The notes beneath the pieces are model-generated. The model saw only the letters and a program-made list of their open reading frames with translations, had not been told where the DNA came from and searched no databases. DNA of 35,162 nucleotides from an uncultured Pelagibacteraceae bacterium (GTDB lineage: Bacteria > Pseudomonadota > Alphaproteobacteria > Pelagibacterales > Pelagibacteraceae), in assembly GCA_902537905.1 (NCBI GenBank), contig CACBDD010000008.1, positions 1 to 35,162 on the forward strand. Direction: 5' to 3'. The position numbers and the translations under genes are program-made. Positions 23,966-32,911 of the stretch are shown one piece after another. Numbering within the stretch: position 1 is the first letter of the stretch; the number at the start of each line of letters is the position of its first letter.

Positions 23966-25228
23966 TTATTTTATTTTACTTTCTCTATGTCGTGCTGCTG
24001 CTAAGTTTGGTGATCCACCTAAAATAGGTTCCGTTATACTTAGTGGGACAGGTAACGTTCTCTCTTTAAATCCTAGCACAGGGAGAATAACTAAAAAATG
24101 TAAGAAATAATAGGCAGTGGCTACTCTTGCTATTAATAAGTAAAGGCCTTCTGCGGGCATTGCCCCCACGTAACCTAAAATTAAAACGTCTGCTACCAAA
24201 ATCCAATAAAATTGTTTGTATAAAGGTCTAAACACTGCTGATCTAATTTTTGAGGTGTCTAACCAAGGTAAAGCTGCAAGTATTAAAATTGCAGACAACA
24301 TTGCAACTACTCCAAGAAGTTTATCTGGCACTGATCTTAATATTGCATAAAAAGGTAACAAATACCATTCTGGAACTATATGAGCTGGAGTTACCATAGG
24401 ATTTGCCTCTATGTAATTATCTGCATGTCCTAAAATATTAGGGGTATAAAAAACAAAAAAAGCAAAAACAATCATGAACATTAGTAATGCAAAACCATCT
24501 TTAATAACAATGTATGGATGGAATGGGACAGTATCCTTAGAAGGTTTTTTAATATCAATACCAACGGGATTGTTATTTCCAGGTACATGAAGTGCCCAAA
24601 TATGTAAAACTACAAGACCTAAAATTAAAAAAGGAATTAAGTAGTGCAAAGTAAAAAATCTAGTTAGAGTTGGGTTATCAACTGAGTATCCACCCCACAA
24701 CCATGTTACAATTCCCTCTCCTACTAATGGTATTGCACTAAATAAATTTGTAATAACAGTTGCTCCCCAGAAACTCATTTGTCCCCAAGGCAAAACATAA
24801 CCCATGAATGCAGCTGCCATCATTAACAGGTAAATTACTATTCCTAAAATCCAAATAATTTCTCTTGGAGATTTGTAAGATCCATAAAATAACGATCTAA
24901 AAATATGAATATAAACTGCAAGAAAAAACATTGATGCACCATTTGCATGTATATATCTAATTAACCATCCGTAGTTCACGTCTCTCATTATGTGTTCAAC
25001 ACTTTCAAATGCCATATCAGCATGAGCAATGTAATGCATAGCTAGAGTTAATCCTGTTATGATTTGTGTGATTAGGCAAAAAGTCAAAATTCCACCAAAT
25101 GTCCACCAGTAATTTAAATTTTTTGGAGTAGGATAATCTGTTAGATGATTTGCAAGAGTTAGTAGCGGTAATCTATCATTAAACCACTGACCAACTTTAG
25201 ATTTAGGTTTATAATCGTGATCACTCAT
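23966..25228 (-). CDS. petB: Cytochrome b of the bc1 complex
   Basis: The membrane core of the quinol:cytochrome c oxidoreductase. A 420-residue protein with eight hydrophobic helices. Haem ligands are H94 and H108 in helix B and H195 and H209 in helix D (each pair 14 apart, as in Rhodobacter). The quinol-oxidation site motif PEWY is at 286-289 and G-rich helix contacts are intact. The single gene codes for full-length cytochrome b without a split or fusion to c1. It sits between petA (7 bases) and petC (1 base). Confidence 0.98.
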   Translation of the reverse strand: MSDHDYKPKSKVGQWFNDRLPLLTLANHLTDYPTPKNLNYWWTFGGILTFCLITQIITGLTLAMHYIAHADMAFESVEHIMRDVNYGWLIRYIHANGASMFFLAVYIHIFRSLFYGSYKSPREIIWILGIVIYLLMMAAAFMGYVLPWGQMSFWGATVITNLFSAIPLVGEGIVTWLWGGYSVDNPTLTRFFTLHYLIPFLILGLVVLHIWALHVPGNNNPVGIDIKKPSKDTVPFHPYIVIKDGFALLMFMIVFAFFVFYTPNILGHADNYIEANPMVTPAHIVPEWYLLPFYAILRSVPDKLLGVVAMLSAILILAALPWLDTSKIRSAVFRPLYKQFYWILVADVLILGYVGAMPAEGLYLLIARVATAYYFLHFLVILPVLGFKERTLPVPLSITEPILGGSPNLAAARHRESKIK

Positions 25229-25235
25229 AAATTTA

Positions 25236-25745
25236 CTATCCTATTTTAATTGTGTTTGCATTCACGAATTCATATTTAGGAACTTCCATATTCCAAGGAG
25301 CTGGTCCTTTCCTAATTCTTCCAGATGTATCATAGTGAGAACCGTGACATGGACAAAACCATCCATTATAATCACCTTTGTCATTCAAAGGTACACATCC
25401 TAAATGAGTACAGACTCCTACCATCACTAACCATTCAGGATTCTTTGCTCTATCCTCATCTTTTTCTGGATGAATTAATTCCTCCATTTTTACAGATCTT
25501 GCTTCTTCAATCTCTTCTTTTGTTCTTCTTCTAATGAAAACTGGTTTTCCTCTCCACAGAACTGTAATTGTATTTCCAGGTTTAACCGAACTTACATCAA
25601 CCTCTGTACTTGCTAATGCTTTAACTGAAGCATCTGGGTTCATTTGATCTACCATGGGCCACACTACTGCTGCTGCTCCAACGGCACCTACAGCTGTGGT
25701 TGCTGTAAATAAAAACTCTCTTCTTTTTGGCTTTTTATCTGACAT
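25236..25745 (-). CDS. petA: Rieske iron-sulfur protein of the bc1 complex
   Basis: The Rieske protein carries electrons from ubiquinol to cytochrome c1. In 169 residues it has an N-terminal Tat-like signal anchor ([10 protein letters not shown] then hydrophobic residues to about 30), and the 2Fe-2S ligands in C112-T-H114-L-G-C117 and C131-P-C133-H134-G-S. The typical twin arginine is at 8-9, followed by EFLF. It is the first gene of petABC. The upstream 91 bases shared with trmL must hold its promoter. Confidence 0.97.
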   Translation of the reverse strand: MSDKKPKRREFLFTATTAVGAVGAAAVVWPMVDQMNPDASVKALASTEVDVSSVKPGNTITVLWRGKPVFIRRRTKEEIEEARSVKMEELIHPEKDEDRAKNPEWLVMVGVCTHLGCVPLNDKGDYNGWFCPCHGSHYDTSGRIRKGPAPWNMEVPKYEFVNANTIKIG

Positions 25746-25836
25746 TTTTAATAATTTTTTGTTAAAAAATTAATTTAATATACGATTTCTTATAAGATAA
25801 AAGTAATTTTTCTACTGAAAGAATGACACATTAAGG
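25746..25836. promoter_or_regulatory. Divergent promoter region petA/trmL
   Basis: At 91 bases this is the second-longest non-coding gap in the window. It should hold the promoters for petABC (minus) and trmL-hemF-greA (plus). AT-rich -10-like hexamers are present on both strands (TATAAG at 25791-25796 on plus; TATATT reading from 25781 on minus) but I find no convincing -35 for either and no clear operator palindrome. Confidence 0.4.
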
Positions 25837-26295
25837 ATGAAACCTAGACCTAAAATTTCACTATACGAGCCTGATATTCCACAGAATACAGCTGCGATTA
25901 TAAGAACATGCGCCTGTTTAGGAGCTGAATTAGAAATTATTGAGCCATGTGGATTTTTATTAACTGACAAAAGGTTTAAAAGAGTTGTCATGGATTACAT
26001 GGACTATAGGAAAATAAAATTTTATCAAAGTTCAGAACATTTTTTTGAAGAAAAAAAGAATCAAAGGATTGTTTTAATGACAACCAAGGGTTCAATAAAT
26101 TATACTAAATTTAACTTTAAAGCCGATGATACAATTTTATTTGGAAGAGAGAGCGCTGGGGTTCCTGAAAGAGTTCATAAGCTAATTAATGATCGTTTAA
26201 AAATTCCCATGAGTGAAAAAGCAAGATCTTTAAATATAGCGTCCTCAGTTGCAATAGTTTTGGCTGAAAGTTTAAGACAAAATAATTTTATATAA
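25837..26295 (+). CDS. trmL: tRNA (cytidine/uridine-2'-O)-methyltransferase TrmL
   Basis: A SPOUT methyltransferase for the wobble base 34 of tRNA-Leu isoacceptors. The 152-residue protein begins with the family block YEPDIPQNTAAIIRTCA (10-26) and ends with the knotted SAM site: LFGRESAGVPE, then LKIPMSEKARSLNIASSVAIVL. The length suits TrmL, which is a minimal SPOUT domain without extra RNA-binding domain. It is one base upstream of hemF and divergent from petA. Confidence 0.95.
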   Translation: MKPRPKISLYEPDIPQNTAAIIRTCACLGAELEIIEPCGFLLTDKRFKRVVMDYMDYRKIKFYQSSEHFFEEKKNQRIVLMTTKGSINYTKFNFKADDTILFGRESAGVPERVHKLINDRLKIPMSEKARSLNIASSVAIVLAESLRQNNFI

Positions 26296-26296
26296 T

Positions 26297-27124
26297 ATGA
26301 ACAATTCAATTAAAAAAGACCTAACAAGCAATTGGTTCAAATTACTACAAAATGCAATCTGTAATGACATACATGAATTGGAAAATAACAAAATTAAATT
26401 TGAATCAACTTCTTGGAAAAGAAACTCTAAAAAAGATGAAGGTGGTGGTGAATATAGAATTTTAAAAAATGGAAAAATTTTTGAAAAAGTTGGAGTAAAT
26501 TTTTCAAAAGTATATGGAAAATTTCCTAAAAAATTTCAAAAAAATATACCAGGAGCTGAGAAAGATCCTAGATTTTGGGCTTCAGGAATTTCAGTAGTTA
26601 TGCATATGCAAAATCCACACATTCCAGCTATGCATTTTAATACAAGATATATAAGCACTCAAAAAAACTGGTTTGGAGGTGGAATGGATGTAACCCCCGC
26701 TATCAAAGATGATAATGAAAAAAATAAATTTCATAAATCTTTGAAGTTAATGTGTGATCAACATAATAAAAATTATTATAAAAAATATAAAAAATGGTGT
26801 GATAAATATTTTTATTTACCTCACAGAAAAGAAGCTAGAGGAATTGGGGGAATTTTTTTTGATTACAAAAATGACAATTTCGAAAAAGATTTTAAATTTG
26901 TAAGAGATGTTGGGATAACCTTTCAAATGATCTTTAATGAAATTATTAGAAAAAAAATTAAGAAAAAATGGTCTTTAAAAGAAAAAGAGAAGCAGTATAT
27001 TAAGAGAGGTCGTTACGCAGAATTTAATTTACTATATGACAGAGGAACCAAATTTGGATTACAAACTGGTGGTAATGTTGAAGGAATTTTAATGTCGTTA
27101 CCGCCCTTAGCAAAATGGAAATAA
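26297..27124 (+). CDS. hemF: Oxygen-dependent coproporphyrinogen III oxidase
   Basis: HemF decarboxylates two propionates of coproporphyrinogen III with O2 in haem synthesis. The 275-residue sequence includes the N-terminal DEGGGEYRIL (near 48-57), NFSKVYGKFP, the catalytic region MHMQNPHIPAMHFNTRY, FGGGMDVTP, the GIGGIFFDY block and C-terminal RYAEFNLLYDRGTKFGLQTGG. Being the aerobic enzyme, it fits an obligately aerobic host. It lies 1 base after trmL and 3 bases before greA; haem supply for the neighbouring bc1 complex is a plausible thematic link. Confidence 0.97.
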   Translation: MNNSIKKDLTSNWFKLLQNAICNDIHELENNKIKFESTSWKRNSKKDEGGGEYRILKNGKIFEKVGVNFSKVYGKFPKKFQKNIPGAEKDPRFWASGISVVMHMQNPHIPAMHFNTRYISTQKNWFGGGMDVTPAIKDDNEKNKFHKSLKLMCDQHNKNYYKKYKKWCDKYFYLPHRKEARGIGGIFFDYKNDNFEKDFKFVRDVGITFQMIFNEIIRKKIKKKWSLKEKEKQYIKRGRYAEFNLLYDRGTKFGLQTGGNVEGILMSLPPLAKWK

Positions 27125-27127
27125 AAA

Positions 27128-27604
27128 ATGGAAAAAGAACCTATAACTTTAAACGGGCTGAAAAAATTAGAGGAAGAACTCATTTTTTTAAAAGAAAAGA
27201 AAAGACCTGAAATTGTTGCCGCAATTGCTGAAGCAAGATCACATGGAGATCTAAAAGAAAATGCAGAATATCATGCTGCAAAGGAAGAACAGTCTCACAA
27301 TGAAGGAAGGATTACTCAGATAAACGACATAATAGCTAGAGCTAATGTAATTGATGTAACCAAATTAAATAATGAGGGAAAAGTAATATTTGGGTCAACT
27401 GTGTATTTAGAAGATTTAGATAGTGGAGAAAAAATTAATTATAAAATTGTTGGAAAAGATGAAGCTGACTTAAAGCAAAAATTAATTTTCTTTCAATCTC
27501 CAATCGGAAAAGGGTTAATAGGTAAAAATAAAAGTGATCTTGTAGAAATCAGTACACCTTCTGGAACAAAGAATTTTGAAATTAAAGACGTTAAATATAT
27601 TTAA
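27128..27604 (+). CDS. greA: Transcription elongation factor GreA
   Basis: GreA enters the RNA polymerase secondary channel and rescues backtracked complexes by stimulating transcript cleavage. The 158-residue protein has the N-terminal coiled coil (about 8-75) with the acidic tip in [17 protein letters not shown] and the C-terminal FKBP-like domain (about 82-158) with [16 protein letters not shown]. The stop is half of a TTAA shared with the facing cca gene. Confidence 0.97.
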   Translation: MEKEPITLNGLKKLEEELIFLKEKKRPEIVAAIAEARSHGDLKENAEYHAAKEEQSHNEGRITQINDIIARANVIDVTKLNNEGKVIFGSTVYLEDLDSGEKINYKIVGKDEADLKQKLIFFQSPIGKGLIGKNKSDLVEISTPSGTKNFEIKDVKYI

Positions 27605-28875
27605 CTTTTTGCAATTTTTTTAACCTGTTTGTCTGATATTTGAAATCCATTTTGAACCCAGGTTTCTTCTATAAGCTTTAACTTATTCCCTAAAATTTTA
27701 CCCTCAGGAATTTTATACTTAGACATTAAAATATTTGCTCCAATTTTTAGTTCAGGCAATTCTTTATTTTTAAAAATTTTAAGTAATTTTAATAATTTAT
27801 TCTCCACCCTACTTGAATAAAAAAGTTTAAAATTAATTATATCAATTACAGTTTGTCTGCCATTATAGTAAAAAATTTTATTTAATTTTTTTTCTGTAAA
27901 ATTTTTAATATTCACCTTCTCTTTGAAAAAATAATGAATTAATTTAAGCCTCTTTTGATCTTTTTTTGAGATTTTAAATTTGTAAATAAAATAATCAGTA
28001 TTGTCTGTTTCATCAATAATCAGTAATGCAATTACAAAAATAAAGTCAAATTTGCTAATAACTTTTGAACTGAATGAGTTTAGCTTCTTAAAATGATTAA
28101 TATTTTTAAATTGTGGAAATACTATTTCTAATATTTCTAAACTTTTTTGATCTTTAAATAACTTGAGAAAATTTTTCGATTTAATAGTCTTTTTAAATTC
28201 ATCTAATAATCTTTCAGAAGATAAGTTCGAAATACCTTTGATATTTTTTTTAAAAATTTTAATTATTTCTGTTTTATGATTTTCATTTGAGTAATTAATA
28301 TGAAAGCGAAAGTATCTTAATATTCTTAAATAATCCTCTTGAATTCTTTTTTCAGGATCTCCAATAAATTTTAAAACACCTTTCTCTAAATCTAGCTTAC
28401 CATTTTGTGGATCAAATAAATTTCCAAAAATATCAGAGTAAATAGCATTAATAGTAAAATCTCTTCTTTTTGAATCTTCTTTCCAATCTGATGTAAATTC
28501 AACTTTTGCATGTCTTCCATCTGTCGCAACGTCTTTTCTAAGTGAAGTAATTTCGTAATTTTGTTCATTTATTACTGCAGTTATCGTGCCGTGTTCTTTA
28601 CCTGACTCAAAAAATTTAATTTGATGTTTATTTAATGCCTGACAAACTTCATCTGGCGTAATGTTAGTTGCTAAATCAATGTCATCTACCTCTTCTCGAT
28701 TTATAATTTTCCTAATACATCCACCAACAAATCTTAATTCACTATTTTCAGAATAATTGTTGATTGCATCAAAAATTTTTTTTGCAGGAGTGTTCTCGGA
28801 TATGTTTTTTATATTTTCGCTTATATAATTAAGATTTTTGGATCTAAAAAAAATTTTATCTAAAAATTTATCCAT
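27601..28875 (-). CDS. cca: CCA-adding tRNA nucleotidyltransferase/poly(A) polymerase family
   Basis: A class II nucleotidyltransferase of 424 residues. Visible: FVGGCIRK (49-56) with catalytic D65 and D67 in DDIDLAT, the flexible-loop region, [11 protein letters not shown] (about 138-148) and the basic [13 protein letters not shown] block (about 183-195), then a helical C-terminal half. It either repairs the CCA end of tRNA or, less likely, is a poly(A) polymerase; the two cannot be told apart safely by eye. Its start codon is only 5 bases downstream of the 3' end of tRNA-Gln on the same strand. It overlaps greA tail to tail by 4 bases. Confidence 0.9.
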   Translation of the reverse strand: MDKFLDKIFFRSKNLNYISENIKNISENTPAKKIFDAINNYSENSELRFVGGCIRKIINREEVDDIDLATNITPDEVCQALNKHQIKFFESGKEHGTITAVINEQNYEITSLRKDVATDGRHAKVEFTSDWKEDSKRRDFTINAIYSDIFGNLFDPQNGKLDLEKGVLKFIGDPEKRIQEDYLRILRYFRFHINYSNENHKTEIIKIFKKNIKGISNLSSERLLDEFKKTIKSKNFLKLFKDQKSLEILEIVFPQFKNINHFKKLNSFSSKVISKFDFIFVIALLIIDETDNTDYFIYKFKISKKDQKRLKLIHYFFKEKVNIKNFTEKKLNKIFYYNGRQTVIDIINFKLFYSSRVENKLLKLLKIFKNKELPELKIGANILMSKYKIPEGKILGNKLKLIEETWVQNGFQISDKQVKKIAKS

Positions 28876-28880
28876 ATTTA

Positions 28881-28954
28881 TGGCTGGGGCGCTAGGATTC
28901 GAACCTAGGATGCAGGTACCAAAAACCCGTGCCTTACCGCTTGGCTACGCCCCA
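28881..28954 (-). tRNA. tRNA-Gln (anticodon UUG)
   Basis: Read on the minus strand, 74 bases fold into a full cloverleaf: 7-bp acceptor stem (TGGGGCG with CGCCCCA), D arm GCC/GGC, 5-bp anticodon stem with loop TTTTGGT giving anticodon TTG, 5-bp T stem CTAGG/CCTAG with loop TTCGAAT, discriminator G and encoded CCA at 28881-28883. Anticodon UUG and discriminator G indicate glutamine. It lies 34 bases after the ispE stop and 5 bases before cca, probably within one transcript. Confidence 0.95.
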
Positions 28955-28988
28955 ATATTATAGTTCCTATAACACAAAAAAAATAAAT

Positions 28989-29831
28989 TTATATAGTTTT
29001 TGATACATTCAACCAACAATTTTTAAATTTCCTCTTAAATTCAACTTTTGCTAAATTACAGTCTTTGACTAATCGATAGAATGCAATAACTGTAGATCCA
29101 GACCCAGTCATTCTTACAAACTCAGGATTATTAGTCTTTTCTAAAAATAACTTAATCTTTTTCAGTTGTGGGTATTTTGAAATAGCAATATCTTCTAAAG
29201 CATTACTTTGATTTTTTAAAAATTTATAACTAAACATATTCTTTTTTGGGTTATTAAATTTTGGTTTTGTAAAATTTCTAACGTTAGAATAAATTTTTTT
29301 TGTCGCACAACCAAAATTGGGCTTTACTAAAAGCATATTTAGAATCGGACAATTTAAAAATTTTTTAATTTTATTATTTGAAAGTAAAACTGAGCTAGAT
29401 GGTTCTATACCTAAAATAACATCAGACCCTATTTCAGAGCAAACTTTCAAAATTTTTTTTTTACTAATTTTAATTACCTTTTTTTTATTTAAAAAATTTA
29501 AGATACTCGCTGCATTTATTGAACCACCACCAAGTCCAGCTTTTTGGGGAATATTCTTCGTTATAGAAACTCTTAATTTTTGATTTTTTAACAACCTTTC
29601 TCGATCTAGAATTTGAAAGAGTTTTTGAACCGTATTTTTTTTTCCAATACCTTTTGCAAATTTCCCTTGAAAAAAAATACTATGTTTTTCACCTCTTATT
29701 TTTTTAATTGAAATAACATCATACAAATCGATAAAACTAATGATACTTTCTATTTTATGTAATGATTTATTTTTTCCTGTAACATTAAGAGCTAAATTGA
29801 TTTTAGCATGAGACTTTAAATTTAATTTCAT
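28989..29831 (-). CDS. ispE: 4-diphosphocytidyl-2-C-methyl-D-erythritol kinase
   Basis: IspE phosphorylates CDP-methylerythritol in the MEP route to isoprenoids, including the ubiquinone tail. The 280-residue GHMP kinase shows catalytic K10 (SHAKINLALNV), a variant LHKIESI substrate block, the ATP loop PQKAGLGGGSINAAS (95-109), catalytic D137 (EIGSDVILGI) and the C-terminal MTGSGSTVIAFY. The protein is lysine rich and diverged, but the motifs are complete. Its start overlaps the TPR gene by 4 bases (ATGA type), and a tRNA follows on the same strand. Confidence 0.95.
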   Translation of the reverse strand: MKLNLKSHAKINLALNVTGKNKSLHKIESIISFIDLYDVISIKKIRGEKHSIFFQGKFAKGIGKKNTVQKLFQILDRERLLKNQKLRVSITKNIPQKAGLGGGSINAASILNFLNKKKVIKISKKKILKVCSEIGSDVILGIEPSSSVLLSNNKIKKFLNCPILNMLLVKPNFGCATKKIYSNVRNFTKPKFNNPKKNMFSYKFLKNQSNALEDIAISKYPQLKKIKLFLEKTNNPEFVRMTGSGSTVIAFYRLVKDCNLAKVEFKRKFKNCWLNVSKTI

Positions 29832-31516
29832 TGAATAGATTTTAAGCCAGTAATCAATTTTTTGTTTATATTTTCTCTCATATCATCTTCAGTATCATCA
29901 AAGCTCAACACACTATTCCAAAAATATCTTGCCTGAATTTTTTGATCTAGCTTCCACAATATATCTCCGTAATGATCATTTACTATTGGATCATCTGGCA
30001 TTAATTCAACAGCTCTTTTTAAATATTTTTCAGCCTCTTTATACTCATCAATCAGAAAAAATGCCCAACCAATTGAGTCAATAATATAGGGATCGTTACT
30101 TTTTAAATTATAAGCGATTTTTAGCATTTCCATTGCTTCATCTATTTTGTAATCACGTTCTAACCAAGAATAAGCTAGATAATTTAGTACGTATGCATCA
30201 TCAGGTCTTATACGTAACGCATGAAGTAAATCTTCATCTGACTTCTCATAATTACCTAATCTTTCGTAACTCCCACCTCTTCGATATAAAATATCTGATT
30301 TAATCACAGAGGTATCCTCTAGTGATGAGATTAATCTTGAGTAATAATCAATTGCAAGTTCATAATTTTTAGAGTTTTTGTAAAAATTTGCTAAATCAAA
30401 AATTATCTTTGGATTAGGTTTTTTAATATTTTTAAACTTAGACTCAATATAGCTTGTGCCTTTTTCATAATTTTGTTCTTTCACTATTATTTGTGCTTCT
30501 TTTTTAACTCTAAACCAATAATAAAATTCATCAGTCTCGTTAAATTTTCTTACTATTTTTTTTACCTTGTTGTATTCACCATCAGCAAAGAAATTTTCTG
30601 CAACAAGTGATAAATTAAATTCAAATTTAGAATTTAAATATATTGATAAATTTAAATAAAAATTTGATTTTTCAAAATTATCTTGTGATGAATAAAGATT
30701 TGATATCAAAAATAAAAACTCACTTATTATATCATTGTGGTTTTTACATGAGAAAATTTTTTCAAAACTTTTAAACTTATTATTATCTATCCAGCTTTTG
30801 GTTTGAGTTAATAAAAGTGTTGAGCCAATATAATCAATTTGATCAATTACTGACTTTGCCTGATCAAACTCATTATTCTGAATAAGATAATTTATATAAA
30901 AAAATATATATCTTGAATAATCACCTTGTTGACTATTAATTAAATTTAAAAAGAAGGAATTGGTTCTTTGATCGTTATAATAACATCTTTGAAATGCCTC
31001 AGCTATTAATGATAAGTTTCCAAAATTTTTCTTATTAGGTAAAAGTTTTTTATTTTTAAAAGTATAAATATACTGCTTTAAAGTCTCAAAAATTACTAAA
31101 TTAATTCTATTTTCTTCCTGAAATTTTAAACTTTGATCTAAGTAAATATCGGCTTTATCAAAATCATTTTTTTTCAAACTATCAATTATTAACAAAACAT
31201 ATGCATCAAAAAAATCTGAGTTACTTTTTTTTGAGTTATTTTTTACAACGTTAATTGCTTGCGCGACTTTGTTTTCCAACACAAGCGAGTTAACATATCT
31301 TTTTAAATAATTATCATGGCTGTTTAGTAAAACTTTACTTAGATTGAAATATTTTAAAGCTTCTGAATTATCTCTATTTTCATAAGCTATAATACCTGAA
31401 AAATAATTAGATAAATCTCTTGAGTTGAAATCATTAAAACTTGTACTTTTAGAATAAACGGGTGTCTGATAGGATAACACTAAAAATAATATGATTTTAA
31501 ATATTTTAGATATCAT
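29828..31516 (-). CDS. Secreted TPR-repeat protein
   Basis: A 562-residue protein with a Sec-type signal peptide (1-22, ending VYS) and tetratricopeptide repeats throughout, best seen in the C-terminal third (about 370-550), for example RRGGSYERLGNYEKSDEDLL, AYSWLERDYKIDEAMEML, IGWAFFLIDEYKEAEKYL and DHYGDILWKLDQKIQARY. It would act as a protein-binding scaffold in the periplasm or at the envelope; no partner is evident. Similar TPR genes directly precede ispE in other alphaproteobacteria. No lipobox cysteine follows the signal. Divergent from the UDG gene by only 14 bases. Confidence 0.88.
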   Translation of the reverse strand: MISKIFKIILFLVLSYQTPVYSKSTSFNDFNSRDLSNYFSGIIAYENRDNSEALKYFNLSKVLLNSHDNYLKRYVNSLVLENKVAQAINVVKNNSKKSNSDFFDAYVLLIIDSLKKNDFDKADIYLDQSLKFQEENRINLVIFETLKQYIYTFKNKKLLPNKKNFGNLSLIAEAFQRCYYNDQRTNSFFLNLINSQQGDYSRYIFFYINYLIQNNEFDQAKSVIDQIDYIGSTLLLTQTKSWIDNNKFKSFEKIFSCKNHNDIISEFLFLISNLYSSQDNFEKSNFYLNLSIYLNSKFEFNLSLVAENFFADGEYNKVKKIVRKFNETDEFYYWFRVKKEAQIIVKEQNYEKGTSYIESKFKNIKKPNPKIIFDLANFYKNSKNYELAIDYYSRLISSLEDTSVIKSDILYRRGGSYERLGNYEKSDEDLLHALRIRPDDAYVLNYLAYSWLERDYKIDEAMEMLKIAYNLKSNDPYIIDSIGWAFFLIDEYKEAEKYLKRAVELMPDDPIVNDHYGDILWKLDQKIQARYFWNSVLSFDDTEDDMRENINKKLITGLKSIQ

Positions 31517-31530
31517 TTAATCCTTGTAAG

Positions 31531-32247
31531 GTGAAAAAATTGATTAATCAAAACGACAAATTAAACGAAGAATTAATAAATACAATAGAAGCCGATTTTG
31601 TATTTAATAAAAAACCTATTAATAGGTTTTCTGCGATCAAAAAAGAAAGTGATATCAGTCAAAGAAATAAACAAGATTTATTAGAAAATCTGAAGAAACA
31701 ATTAAATTCAATTGATAATTGTAAATTAAAAAGTAACTCCAAAAATATTGTTCTTGGAGAAGGAAATATTGATAGTCCTATAATGTTAATCGGAGAAGCT
31801 CCAGGTGAAATAGAAGACAAAGTTGGGAACCCCTTTAAAGGAGAAAGTGGAGAGCTTTTAGACAAAATGTTAGTAGCAATAAATATTAAAAGACAAAATA
31901 TTTATACAAGTTATGCAATAAATTTTAGACCACCAGAAGATAGAAAACCAACTTCGCCTGAAATTAAACGTTACTCAAACTTTTTAAAAGAACATATATC
32001 TATTATTGATCCCAAAATTATAATTTTAATGGGTAGCACAGCTATGGAAGCTGTTACTGGGATTAATGAAAAAATATCCTCAGAAAGAGGTAAATGGAAG
32101 GAAATAATTTTAAATAATAATACTTATCCTTTAATGATAACTTTTAACCCTTCTTATTTAATTAGATATCCAGATAATAAAAAATATTCATGGGAAGATT
32201 TAAAAAAAATAAGAGAAAAAGTTAAAGAGTTAAAATTAATAATTTAA
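31531..32247 (+). CDS. Uracil-DNA glycosylase family 4-like protein
   Basis: A 238-residue UDG superfamily protein that would excise uracil from DNA. Motif A is GEAPGEIEDKVGNPF (88-102) as in family 4, followed by the NFRPPEDRKPT segment and ILMGSTAMEAV. Motif B reads TFNPSYLIRYP: N206 takes the place of the usual His. Only one cysteine (C64) exists, so the four-Cys iron-sulfur cluster of canonical family 4 cannot form. The start appears to be GTG at 31531 (or TTG at 31540); no upstream ATG is in frame before a stop at 31507. It has about 45 extra N-terminal residues and couples to rnhB through TAATG. Confidence 0.85.
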   Translation: MKKLINQNDKLNEELINTIEADFVFNKKPINRFSAIKKESDISQRNKQDLLENLKKQLNSIDNCKLKSNSKNIVLGEGNIDSPIMLIGEAPGEIEDKVGNPFKGESGELLDKMLVAINIKRQNIYTSYAINFRPPEDRKPTSPEIKRYSNFLKEHISIIDPKIIILMGSTAMEAVTGINEKISSERGKWKEIILNNNTYPLMITFNPSYLIRYPDNKKYSWEDLKKIREKVKELKLII

Positions 32248-32807
32248 TGAAAGTAATAGCTGGTGTTGATGAGGTCGGCAGAGGTAGTTTAATAGGTCCT
32301 GTTTATGCTGCTGCTGTCATTCTAAAGAAATCTGCAGATCTAGAAATTTTAAAAGATTCCAAACTGTTGAGTAAAAAAAAGAGAGAATACCTTTTTAATT
32401 ATATTAAAAAAAATTCAATTTGGTCATTAGGCAAAGCTTCTGTTAGTGAGATTGAAAAACTCAATATACTAAATGCAAGTTTACTGGCAATGAAAAGAGC
32501 TATATTAAAATTAACAAAAAAACCAAGTCTTGTATTGATAGATGGAAACAAAATTCCACATTTAAAAAATTATAAATTAAAATCGATCATAAAGGGTGAT
32601 AGAAAAATTCCATCAATTTCAGCAGCCTCTATAATGGCAAAGGTATCAAGAGATAGATTTGTTACTACTCTATCAAAAAAAAACAAAGGTTATCATTGGG
32701 ATAAAAATTTTGGTTATGGTACCAAGCAACATTTACAAGCTTTAAAAAAACTAGGCATAACCAAGCATCATAGAAAAACTTTCTCTCCCATATCTAGATT
32801 AACTTAA
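32247..32807 (+). CDS. rnhB: Ribonuclease HII
   Basis: RNase HII cuts RNA in RNA-DNA hybrids and initiates removal of single ribonucleotides from DNA. The 186-residue protein has the start GVDEVGRGSLIGPV (6-19) with D8 and E9, a further acidic residue in VLIDGNK, and the SISAASIMAKVSRD block carrying the last carboxylate; near the end YGTKQHLQAL-G and HRKTFSP are typical. It shares one base with the upstream UDG gene. A 104-base gap with GANTC sites separates it from ccrM. Confidence 0.97.
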   Translation: MKVIAGVDEVGRGSLIGPVYAAAVILKKSADLEILKDSKLLSKKKREYLFNYIKKNSIWSLGKASVSEIEKLNILNASLLAMKRAILKLTKKPSLVLIDGNKIPHLKNYKLKSIIKGDRKIPSISAASIMAKVSRDRFVTTLSKKNKGYHWDKNFGYGTKQHLQALKKLGITKHHRKTFSPISRLT

Positions 32808-32829
32808 TACTACATCTAGTTATCATTAA

Positions 32830-32849
32830 AAATCGATACACAAATCGAT
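32830..32849. repeat. Short direct repeat AAATCGAT x2
   Basis: AAATCGAT occurs at 32830-32837 and again at 32842-32849, 12 bases apart. Each copy contains the palindrome ATCGAT. The pair lies upstream of ccrM and just touches the first GANTC site, so it may be a regulatory half-site array; no known factor is assigned. Confidence 0.4.
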
Positions 32850-32895
32850 TCCAATTTTTTCAATCACAGGTTGACCGCAGAATCCATTTGGAGTC
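32847..32895. promoter_or_regulatory. Cluster of three GANTC methylation sites in the ccrM leader
   Basis: GATTC at 32847-32851, GAATC at 32880-32884 and GAGTC at 32891-32895 all match GANTC, the target of CcrM methyltransferases, within 49 bases and directly upstream of the ccrM start at 32912. In Caulobacter, methylation of GANTC sites in the ccrM promoter affects its transcription, so methylation feedback is a reasonable inference. No CtrA full site (TTAA-N7-TTAA) is seen. Confidence 0.55.
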
Positions 32896-32911
32896 TAATT
32901 AATTTTTACAA

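Noticed and set aside
32808..32911. CtrA binding site upstream of ccrM
   Set aside because: TTAA elements exist (for example 32826-32829 and 32899-32902) but none are in the TTAA-N7-TTAA arrangement.
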